This document shows, in pieces, positions 1 through 7,345 of a stretch of 54,536 bases of DNA. This DNA is from Methylophaga sp. (GTDB lineage Bacteria > Pseudomonadota > Gammaproteobacteria > Nitrosococcales > Methylophagaceae): NCBI RefSeq assembly GCF_009711715.1, contig NZ_VENF01000021.1, positions 1 to 54,536 of the forward strand. The letters run 5' to 3'. Positions within the stretch are counted from its first letter, which is position 1. Each line of letters opens with the position of its first letter. The notes under the pieces are model-generated. The model ran no database searches, was not told the origin of the DNA, and saw nothing but the letters and a program-made list of their open reading frames with translations. Position numbers and translations under genes: made by a program.

Positions 1-93
1 GATGATTTAATGGCGCCGATTGAGGGCTATCGGCCGATAAGTAAAAATTGATGCCTCTCTACAGGCTAGCAAACACGGGGGCTTCGGAGGTTT

Positions 94-1998
94 TTGCAGT
101 ATTTGGAGGCAAAATCCCTAGGACCCCCTTATGGCGAGAACGAAAATAGTGATTTTGGTGATTTTCGATTTTTTGAGCACTTTGGTCCGCCCTTTTACTC
201 TTTCCAGGCGGGTCGGAATCATTTCATTTTTCTTGATAACACCGGCAATACCCCTCTCCAGTGGCAGCTTGACTGGCTGAGGCAGGAATTAGCGACTTCT
301 GACGCCATCCACCGCTTTGTTTTTCTGGGCCTGCCGTTTCGTCCACAGCGTGAGAACACTTCCGCTTTTTCACGGGATAATTATTTTAACAATCCTGAGG
401 TTGAAGCCGAATTGCACCAAATTTTCAGCGCACAGCATGTCGATGTGGTTTTTTCGGCCAACCTGTCCCGGTATGACGTGCAGCAAAGAGACGGCGTGCG
501 ATATATCACAACAGGCGGTGCGGGCGGGGTCATTGTCGATGATGATAATAGTTATCACCACTACACGCAGGTGTCGGTATCAGACGATGGGGTTTCAGTT
601 AAGCCGATACGTCCTGCCATCAGTCATTCTTCTCTGCAAAGAACACTGAATAGCATCTGGTCTGCGATATTTACTTTCTTTTATGTCAGTTTCCCACGAT
701 TTCTGGTGGTAGTCAGTGTGCTGGTGCTGATCGGCTTCAAGCTGCGTGAAATCATTTATGAAGAGCGTGACTTCTACACCCATTTCTCTATTGATGATTC
801 GCGCTATCGTGACAAACCCAAACGAATTGCGTTTTTTAGCAATAATTTCTTTCCCTTTATTTCCGGCGTGACGATTTCGATTGACCGTCTGGTCAGAGGG
901 CTGGTCGCCAGGGGGCATCAGGTTCACCTTTTTGTACCCGACTATCCGTCCATGAAGACCTCGACATCACTTTGTACCCGAGTCAAAACACTGCTGGCTT
1001 TTGGGACAAACGGTGAATTCAGACTGACCAATCCGTTTCAAACCAGTATCAGAAAAGCCTTCAAGCAGCTTGATCCGGACCTTGTTCATGTCCATCATCC
1101 GTTCTGGCTGGGTTCGGTCGGTTTATGGCTGGCTAAACGATATAAAAGCCCCGTTATCTACACCTATCACACACGGCTAGAAATGTACTCTCATTATGTG
1201 CCACTGCCGGGCGCGTTATTCAGAAATGTTATTTCTCACCTGCTTGTTCGCCGTTTTTGCAATAAATGTGATGGCATCATTGTGCCCACCTACTCCACCG
1301 AAGAATATCTGCGTCTGATCGGGGTGAAAAGCCGTATTTGTGTTCAGCCCAGTGGGGTGGAATTCGAGCGCTTCAACTCGCCACAAATTCAGTCACTGGA
1401 TGCGCTCAGACAAAAATATGCAATTCAGCCAGATCATCTGGTGCTTATCTCAGTGTCGCGGCTGGGACGGGAGAAAAACGTCAAGTTTCTGATTGAGGCA
1501 ATCGCCAGTCTGGAAACCGAAATGCAGCAGAAACTTCGTTTGCTGATCGTGGGAGAAGGCGATGATCGAAATTATCTGGAAAACTACATATCAGACAATA
1601 ATTTACAAGACATTATTAAACTGGTTGGTGCAGTGCCGCCCGATGAAATCCCCGCCTATTACCAGCTGTCAGATATTTTTGTTTTCGCCTCCAAATCAGA
1701 GACACAGGGCATGGTGCTGCTGGAAGCAATGTCAGCCGGCCTGCCCGTAGTAGCAATACGTTCAAGTGGCATTGATGACGTCATTATTGAAGCCGAAACC
1801 GGCTTTAAAACGCTGGATGATATTGAAAAATGGAACAGTAAACTGAAACTGCTGATCGAAAACCCTGCCATGCGAACCCGGTTTTCGAAACAGGCTGTCG
1901 CTTTTGCCCGTCTGCATGATTGTGACAGCGTGGCCAGAAAGGTAGATCATTTTTACAGCGAAGTATTAGCCGCTTATCACCAACAGGATCAGCGTTAG
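94..1998 (+). CDS. Family 4 glycosyltransferase with N-terminal remnant of a metallophosphoesterase domain
   Basis: From about residue 243 this is a GT-B, family 4 glycosyltransferase: it opens with RIAFFSNNFFPF, carries SVSRLGREKN and LLIVGEGDD in the donor-binding half, and has the nucleotide-sugar motif ETQGMVLLEAMSAG. Such enzymes move a sugar to a lipid or polysaccharide acceptor at the inner membrane. Residues 1-185 look like the C-terminal half of a calcineurin-like phosphoesterase (FGPPFYSFQAG, then GVRYITTGGAGG), but the usual histidines are gone: the expected GHxH is ANLS and the expected FxHxP is VFLGLP. A membrane segment lies near residues 189-217, so the GT domain should be cytosolic. 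The start is uncertain. TTG at 94 follows GGAGG by only 3 bases, and in-frame stops at 49 and 67 block extension, so the 5' part is probably lost or frameshifted. Sugar and acceptor are unknown. Confidence 0.8.
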   Translation: MQYLEAKSLGPPYGENENSDFGDFRFFEHFGPPFYSFQAGRNHFIFLDNTGNTPLQWQLDWLRQELATSDAIHRFVFLGLPFRPQRENTSAFSRDNYFNNPEVEAELHQIFSAQHVDVVFSANLSRYDVQQRDGVRYITTGGAGGVIVDDDNSYHHYTQVSVSDDGVSVKPIRPAISHSSLQRTLNSIWSAIFTFFYVSFPRFLVVVSVLVLIGFKLREIIYEERDFYTHFSIDDSRYRDKPKRIAFFSNNFFPFISGVTISIDRLVRGLVARGHQVHLFVPDYPSMKTSTSLCTRVKTLLAFGTNGEFRLTNPFQTSIRKAFKQLDPDLVHVHHPFWLGSVGLWLAKRYKSPVIYTYHTRLEMYSHYVPLPGALFRNVISHLLVRRFCNKCDGIIVPTYSTEEYLRLIGVKSRICVQPSGVEFERFNSPQIQSLDALRQKYAIQPDHLVLISVSRLGREKNVKFLIEAIASLETEMQQKLRLLIVGEGDDRNYLENYISDNNLQDIIKLVGAVPPDEIPAYYQLSDIFVFASKSETQGMVLLEAMSAGLPVVAIRSSGIDDVIIEAETGFKTLDDIEKWNSKLKLLIENPAMRTRFSKQAVAFARLHDCDSVARKVDHFYSEVLAAYHQQDQR

Positions 1999-2012
1999 CC
2001 AGGTCTTATTGA

Positions 2013-2699
2013 TTAGCGTTTGAGGCGCCTGTCCAACCAGACCAGGAACCCTATCAGGAGGCCAAGCAGTGAGATAGCAATGAGGATAGCTGTCCATGGC
2101 TGATCACCTGCAGCCGGCACCAGCAATTTACCGAGCTGGCCACCAAAGGCAATCACCAGAATGAGGCCGGGAATAAGCCCGACAGCAGAACCCAATATGT
2201 AGCGTCTGAATTCCATTTTAAATGCGCCGGCCAGCATGTTGGTGACCGTGAAAGGCGCAATCGGCAGCAGATTAATGACAACCATGCTCCTGAAACTATT
2301 ATTCTGAATATAGCGCTCAGCGCGTCGAACCATTGTGCCGCCATGCTTTTCAATCGTATCGCGACCAACCCAGTGCCCCATCACATAGCCTGTCGCCGAG
2401 GAACTCAACGAGCCCAGAACTGCACACAACATGGCCCACTCAGTGTGGAAAACAAGGCCGGTAGTGACGACTAATAGCGTCAACGGGAACATCATCGCGA
2501 GCATTATCACGTACAGCAATGCCACTGAAATGAGTCCCACAAATGAGTATTCATAGTGCTGAATGCGATGGCCATAATTCAACAAGGCCGCTTCACTCAT
2601 GTAGCCGCTATCTATCAGATAGCGCCATAGCAATGCCAGTCCAAGCAGTATGGTAAAAATCAGCACCGTACGTTTAATTGATCTACTCAATTTTGTCAC
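2013..2699 (-). CDS. TVP38/TMEM64 (VTT/DedA-like) membrane protein
   Basis: A polytopic inner-membrane protein of 228 residues. An N-terminal membrane anchor (residues about 10-27) is followed by the VTT domain, with the family hallmarks GSLSSSATGYVMGHWVG and NLLPIAPFTVTNMLAGAFKM, the second including the re-entrant loop typical of DedA/TVP38 proteins. Some members of this superfamily flip or carry lipids such as undecaprenyl phosphate or phosphatidylethanolamine; the substrate here cannot be read from sequence. It converges on the glycosyltransferase with only 14 bases between the stop codons and no terminator hairpin. Identity as a VTT protein is firm, exact role unknown. Confidence 0.85.
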   Translation of the reverse strand: MTKLSRSIKRTVLIFTILLGLALLWRYLIDSGYMSEAALLNYGHRIQHYEYSFVGLISVALLYVIMLAMMFPLTLLVVTTGLVFHTEWAMLCAVLGSLSSSATGYVMGHWVGRDTIEKHGGTMVRRAERYIQNNSFRSMVVINLLPIAPFTVTNMLAGAFKMEFRRYILGSAVGLIPGLILVIAFGGQLGKLLVPAAGDQPWTAILIAISLLGLLIGFLVWLDRRLKR

Positions 2700-3000
2700 C
2701 TTGGTGAAGAAGACACCTATGCCAGATTTATCAGAATGTCGAGGCTATGCGGTGCTTATGTAAGGAGATCCTGCCTCTGCAGGATTGGTCCGGGCCCAGC
2801 GCACTAAGTTCCGAATCGGGACGTCCCTAAATTAAGAACAAAGACACTAAAAATAGTGACATGGGACCAAGATAAAATGATTGTAGCCCCGTCGATCCAA
2901 GCTAAAGGGCATGGGGGACATTTGAAAATATCGCTGTTAAGCTAAAGTCTGTTATTACGTCATATTGTATCGTGCGCTTTCATTCTGATGGATATCTGAT
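2700..3000. other. Intergenic region between divergent VTT gene and pqiABC, rich in short palindromes
   Basis: No convincing gene. It must hold the promoters of the leftward VTT gene and the rightward pqi operon, but no clear -35/-10 pair stands out. It contains several small palindromes: a 7-bp stem at 2768-2785, a perfect GGGACGTCCC at 2818-2827 and CACTA/TAGTG at 2845-2858. Such clustering is compatible with a degraded extragenic palindromic or transposon-end remnant, but this is inference only. Confidence 0.4.
2768..2785. repeat. Perfect 7-bp inverted repeat (hairpin or operator)
   Basis: ATCCTGC and its exact reverse complement GCAGGAT flank a 4-base CTCT loop. No T-run follows on either strand, so it does not look like an intrinsic terminator. 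It lies about 70 bases upstream of the VTT gene start and could be a regulator site or part of a degraded palindromic element. Confidence 0.4.
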
Positions 3001-4338
3001 TTGCAGCATCACACCACCCATTCTGCCTACAACGACATTGCTCCCGGCTCGCCGGAATCGCAGGGTCGGCGCAGGCGACTACGCGCCTGTCAGGAATGCG
3101 ACTGGGTTGTGGCCCTGCCGGGCTTAAGACCCGGTGAAGTGGCGGTTTGTCCCCGCTGTCAGCACACCCTGGTCAAGCGCCATTTCAGACCCGTGCAACG
3201 TAGTATGGCGCTGGCCATCAGTGCACTGATGGCTCTGGTACTCGCCGTCAGTTTTCCTTTTGTCAGTTTTTCTGCGTTGGGTATAGGCCAGAAAATTCAG
3301 CTAACGCAAACAGCCACACAATTGTTGAGTTTTGATCAGCCGCTGATTGCCATACTCGTATCACTGACTATTGTGATCCTGCCAGCAACTTATCTGCTCG
3401 GTGTTATCTGGCTGCAAACGGGCTTGCTGCTTAATAAGCCGCTTCGATTCAGCCGGGGTATCGCCCGCTCTTTGAAACATTTGCATCCCTGGATGATGGC
3501 AGATGTGTTTATCATCGGCGCACTGGTCAGTCTGTTTAAAGTTTCCAGTGCAGCTGATGTTACGCTGGGCATCGGTTTCTGGGCATTTTTCAGTTTCGCC
3601 ATTTTATTACTGATGACTATGCGTTCACTGGATGATGACTGGTTATGGTTTGCCATTGCCGGTGAGCCGCTGGCGCCAGAGGGAACAAAGACCGGGCAAA
3701 CTGCTGCCTTACAAGGGCTCACTGGCTGTTCTACCTGTGGTCTATTGCAGCGTCTGCCGGTTCGGGGCGCGGGCTTCTGTCAGCGTTGTGGGGAGCATTT
3801 GCAACCGCGACTGCCCCATTCTCTTCAGCGAACCTGGGCTTTATTAATTACTGCCTGTGTGCTGTATCTTCCGGCCAATGTTTATCCCATCATGCACAGT
3901 ACCCGTCTAGGACAAACTCAGCCAAATACCATTATTGGCGGCGTGGTTGATTTGATTAATGGCGGCTCCTGGCCGATTGCTCTCATTATATTTACCGCCA
4001 GCATTATCGTACCTGTGGGCAAGATTCTGGCCCTGGGTTGGCTTTGTCTGCGCGTGGGAAAAAGCAGTGAGATTAGCCATCGCAGTCGGATACGACTGTA
4101 CCGGCTCATCGAATTTATCGGCCGCTGGTCGATGGTCGATGTCTTTGTTGTGGCGATCCTGGTGGCTTTGATCCGTGCCGGTAATTTAATGTCAATCACA
4201 CCCGGCCCGGCTGCACTGGCTTTTGCCTCAGTGGTAATATTAACAATGCTGGCTGCTATCAATTTTGACCCCAGACTGATTTGGGATAACCCCGCCGAAC
4301 AATCAAACCAAGCTTTCAAGGACCCGCTCCATGAGTGA
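3001..4338 (+). CDS. pqiA: PqiA, inner-membrane subunit of the Pqi lipid-transport system
   Basis: A LetA/PqiA-family integral membrane protein made of two tandem halves, each with a cytosolic zinc ribbon followed by about four membrane helices. The first ribbon is CQEC...CPRC (near residues 30-52), the second CSTC...CQRC (near residues 242-262). PqiA works with the MCE protein PqiB and lipoprotein PqiC, which form a tunnel across the periplasm for lipid movement; the operon is known in E. coli as paraquat-inducible. TTG at 3001 is the only start that keeps the first zinc ribbon, because an in-frame stop lies at 2986 and the next ATG is at 3204. The 3' end overlaps pqiB by 8 bases, which suggests translational coupling. 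Confidence 0.9.
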   Translation: MQHHTTHSAYNDIAPGSPESQGRRRRLRACQECDWVVALPGLRPGEVAVCPRCQHTLVKRHFRPVQRSMALAISALMALVLAVSFPFVSFSALGIGQKIQLTQTATQLLSFDQPLIAILVSLTIVILPATYLLGVIWLQTGLLLNKPLRFSRGIARSLKHLHPWMMADVFIIGALVSLFKVSSAADVTLGIGFWAFFSFAILLLMTMRSLDDDWLWFAIAGEPLAPEGTKTGQTAALQGLTGCSTCGLLQRLPVRGAGFCQRCGEHLQPRLPHSLQRTWALLITACVLYLPANVYPIMHSTRLGQTQPNTIIGGVVDLINGGSWPIALIIFTASIIVPVGKILALGWLCLRVGKSSEISHRSRIRLYRLIEFIGRWSMVDVFVVAILVALIRAGNLMSITPGPAALAFASVVILTMLAAINFDPRLIWDNPAEQSNQAFKDPLHE

Positions 4339-6001
4339 CACCTGTTCAGCCGATCAGCAGCAGGATACTGATTTACACAAGGCAAAGGCCGTCAAAGCCT
4401 CGCGTTTATCACCGATATGGATCATCCCGGTGGTGGCGGCTTTGATTGGTGCCTGGCTGGTTATTGATAATTATCTGCATACCGGACCGCTGGTCACTTT
4501 GACCATTTCCAACGCCGAGGGCATTGAAGCCGGCAAAACCCGAATCAAAACCCGCAACGTGGATATCGGTCGCGTAGAAGAAGTGAAATTATCCGAGGAT
4601 CTCAGTCATGCCTTGATCCTGGCTCGGATTAATCACGATGCCGAAGATGTGCTGGTCGAAGACACCCGTTTCTGGGTGGTCAAACCGCGCATCAGCCGCG
4701 AAGGTATCAGTGGCTTCGGCACTGTTTTATCCGGCGCCTATATCCAGCTCTATCCCGGCGACTCAGAACAGCAACGGCGCCAGTTTGATGTGCTGGAACA
4801 GCCTCCGGTCGCGCTGGATGGCACAGAAGGTATACGCATCAAACTGGTCAGCCAGCTGGGTAACTCACTGCGCCCTGGCGACCCGGTCACCTATCAGGGT
4901 TATACCGTCGGCCGGGTGGAAACTGTCGAATTTGACAGCGCATCACTGCAGGTGAATCACCAGCTTTATATCGAAAAGCCCTATGACGCCCTAATCAACA
5001 GTAATACCCGGTTCTGGTCTGCAAAAGGGGTGAACCTGGAACTCAGTTCCACCGGTTTTGAGGTCAATATTGCGTCGTTGGAATCGCTGATAAGTGGTGG
5101 AGTTACCTTCAGTGTTCTGGAAGATTTACCAGCCAGTCCGGTCGATCCGGATCGGATATTTCAGTTATTTCCCAGCGAAGAAGCGGCCCGTCAGGGAATG
5201 TTCAGTGACTCACTGGAATATGTGCTGCTGGTTGAGGACACGGTGCGAGGACTCAGCGAAGGTGCGCCGGTCGAGTTTCGCGGTATTCGTGTCGGCACCG
5301 TGAAAGAGGTGCCATGGCGTTTTACGTCACCGCAACGCCGTATTCGTGAAAATTTCGCCATTCCGGTATTAATCAGTCTTGAGCCACAACGTCTTGGTGG
5401 TCAGGAAGAAGTCGATCTCGAAGCCTGGCGTGAGAGACTTGAAGGCATTGTCCGCAACGGTCTGCGTGCCACGTTGAAATCGGGGAATCTATTAACCGGT
5501 GCCTTGTTTGTGGACCTGAATTTTGAACGTGAAGAGGCGGTTGAATACAAGGCAGAGACCTTTGAAGGCCGTCTTGTTATTCCCACCACACCAACGGGTC
5601 TGGCACAAATTGAGCTCAAGGTCTCCAGTCTGCTGGACAAGCTGAACAGCCTGAAAGTAGAGCCGATTCTGGCGGGCATGGATGACAGCATGCAGCAATC
5701 CGAGACACTGTTGCGTGAGGTTCGGGCGCTGACCGCCAGCATTAAACAGATGCTGAATAACCCGGAAATACAGCAGGTACCGGCTAATATCAATCAGACG
5801 CTGGCCGAGTTAAGGGATGCCATTAAAGGCCTGTCGCCTGAGTCACAGGCCTATCAGGAGCTGAACCAGACACTACAGAGCCTGGAAACCCTGCTGCGCG
5901 ATTTACAGCCGCTGGCCCGTACCCTGGGTGAACAGCCTAATGCCCTGATCTTTAACCCGCCCGCGAGCGATGATCCACAGCCGCCGGCGGCCAAACCTTA
6001 A
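4331..6001 (+). CDS. pqiB: PqiB, MCE-domain periplasmic tunnel protein
   Basis: 556 residues, as expected for PqiB. One N-terminal transmembrane helix (about residues 30-48, IWIIPVVAALIGAWLVI) is followed by three MCE domains, near residues 55-150, 170-260 and 295-400. They show the family pattern of a G-rich turn then VGRV or VGTVKEV. A long helical, coiled-coil C-terminus (residues about 430-540) matches the part that builds the syringe-like needle in E. coli PqiB hexamers. AAGGA lies 8 bases before the ATG, inside pqiA. Encoded between pqiA and pqiC in the canonical order. Confidence 0.92.
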   Translation: MSDTCSADQQQDTDLHKAKAVKASRLSPIWIIPVVAALIGAWLVIDNYLHTGPLVTLTISNAEGIEAGKTRIKTRNVDIGRVEEVKLSEDLSHALILARINHDAEDVLVEDTRFWVVKPRISREGISGFGTVLSGAYIQLYPGDSEQQRRQFDVLEQPPVALDGTEGIRIKLVSQLGNSLRPGDPVTYQGYTVGRVETVEFDSASLQVNHQLYIEKPYDALINSNTRFWSAKGVNLELSSTGFEVNIASLESLISGGVTFSVLEDLPASPVDPDRIFQLFPSEEAARQGMFSDSLEYVLLVEDTVRGLSEGAPVEFRGIRVGTVKEVPWRFTSPQRRIRENFAIPVLISLEPQRLGGQEEVDLEAWRERLEGIVRNGLRATLKSGNLLTGALFVDLNFEREEAVEYKAETFEGRLVIPTTPTGLAQIELKVSSLLDKLNSLKVEPILAGMDDSMQQSETLLREVRALTASIKQMLNNPEIQQVPANINQTLAELRDAIKGLSPESQAYQELNQTLQSLETLLRDLQPLARTLGEQPNALIFNPPASDDPQPPAAKP

Positions 6002-6018
6002 CTGGAGCAGCGTTTATT

Positions 6019-6597
6019 GTGAGCACATTGAAGCCCTACCTTACTGCCCTTTTCATTCTCCTGCTGACCGCTTGTGCCAGACAAACGGTAGAAAAACAGC
6101 ATTATTTTCTGCCGGCAGTGAGCAGTGTTGCCGAGTCTGCGGATAAGCTGGAGACAAAACGTCTACTACAAATCAGTGAAGTACAGCTGGCTGATTTTCT
6201 GGACAAGTCCGGTCTGGTGCTGCAACTGAACGACATTACCCTGAATCAGGCTAAAAACCATGTATGGGCCGAAGATCTGCGCCGGCAAATCAGTCGCGGT
6301 TTGCAGTCGCGACTGAACCGCCAACAGCAAGCATTTACGGTCGTCGGACCGCAAACGGCTGCTGACATGCGCTTGTCACTGGAAATCCATGCTTTCCACG
6401 GCCGTTATGACGGCCTGGCGCTGACCAGTGGTCAGTGGCAATTGAAAAATCAGCAGGGAGAAATAAAGCAGATTAAGCGCTTTGAGATAAAGACTGAACT
6501 CAATCAGTCTGGCTACCCGGCCCTTGTCAGAGCGCTGGGTGAAAATCTCGATAAACTGTCGGCGCAAATGACACAACAGCTGCAACAACTGCCCTAG
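6019..6597 (+). CDS. pqiC: PqiC, outer-membrane lipoprotein of the Pqi system
   Basis: 192 residues of the ABC-type transport auxiliary lipoprotein family (DUF330/PqiC). A lipobox LLTAC places the lipidated cysteine at residue 19. PqiC sits in the inner leaflet of the outer membrane and docks the PqiB needle. The start is GTG at 6019, with GGAG about 11 bases upstream; it begins 17 bases after the pqiB stop, so it belongs to the same transcript. No clear terminator follows before the convergent MlaC-like gene. Confidence 0.88.
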   Translation: MSTLKPYLTALFILLLTACARQTVEKQHYFLPAVSSVAESADKLETKRLLQISEVQLADFLDKSGLVLQLNDITLNQAKNHVWAEDLRRQISRGLQSRLNRQQQAFTVVGPQTAADMRLSLEIHAFHGRYDGLALTSGQWQLKNQQGEIKQIKRFEIKTELNQSGYPALVRALGENLDKLSAQMTQQLQQLP

Positions 6598-6651
6598 TGT
6601 GCTGTCTTCGCATGTAAATTGACACTGTGAAGCTGAAGCCTGACTTGGGTT

Positions 6652-7302
6652 TTAAATCTCATCCACTTTTTTAATTTCCTCTGACGACCAGTTGGCGATG
6701 GCTGCATCTATGCTGCCGTGACGGCTGACAGCCCCGTCAAACTGATTCATGTAAACCAGTCCCAGGTTCACGCCATCCAGAATGATATTGTGCACCTGCC
6801 AGGGCTTGCTGCTGTCTTTTCTACCCATCGAGTAGTCAATCGAATAAACCTTGTTATTGCCGGTCTGGGCCTTCATTTTGATATAGGCCCGGGTATCGTT
6901 TTGCGAACTGAAGTCATCCGGTAGTGGCAGTACCTCAACGCTTTTAACTTCAAAAGTCTGGAAGCTTTTCATGTAGAGCTTCGACAGGCTACGCTTGAAG
7001 GCTGCCGAAAATTCCTGTTTCTGTTGCTGCGTCGCCTGTTTGCCATGTTTCCCCATCACTCCTCGGGCAATCGCATCAAAGTCCACGGCCGGCTCCAGCG
7101 TCTGCAACAGCTCATCAGCCATCGCCTGCGTCATTTTGCGCTCATCCAGAGTTTGATGTTCCTGGATGATATCCAGCACTTCACTGGTGGATTCCTGTAT
7201 CACTTCTCTGGGATTTTTAATGTCCTGTTGCGCGCTGGCCGACAGCGCAAAGAAAAGCAGGAAAGCCATTAATGCCCGTTGGAAAAAAGTCGCTTGTCGC
7301 AT
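6652..7302 (-). CDS. MlaC/Ttg2D-like periplasmic phospholipid-binding protein (HpnM-like)
   Basis: 216 residues with a Sec signal peptide (cleavage likely after FALSASA, residue about 24) and a Tgt2/MlaC domain, seen in FDAIARGVMGKH, FKRSLSKLYMKSF and the C-terminal VNLGLVYMNQFDGAV. MlaC proteins shuttle phospholipid between the two membranes. Here it lies 43 bases downstream of, and on the same strand as, an MMPL/RND permease and not in an mlaFEDCB operon; this pairing is known for HpnM with HpnN in hopanoid transport. No hopanoid synthesis gene is visible, so the lipid cargo is open. Confidence 0.85.
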   Translation of the reverse strand: MRQATFFQRALMAFLLFFALSASAQQDIKNPREVIQESTSEVLDIIQEHQTLDERKMTQAMADELLQTLEPAVDFDAIARGVMGKHGKQATQQQKQEFSAAFKRSLSKLYMKSFQTFEVKSVEVLPLPDDFSSQNDTRAYIKMKAQTGNNKVYSIDYSMGRKDSSKPWQVHNIILDGVNLGLVYMNQFDGAVSRHGSIDAAIANWSSEEIKKVDEI

Positions 7303-7345
7303 AATAATCTACCCCTTCTCCGTCATGAGAATATCACTGAATAAG

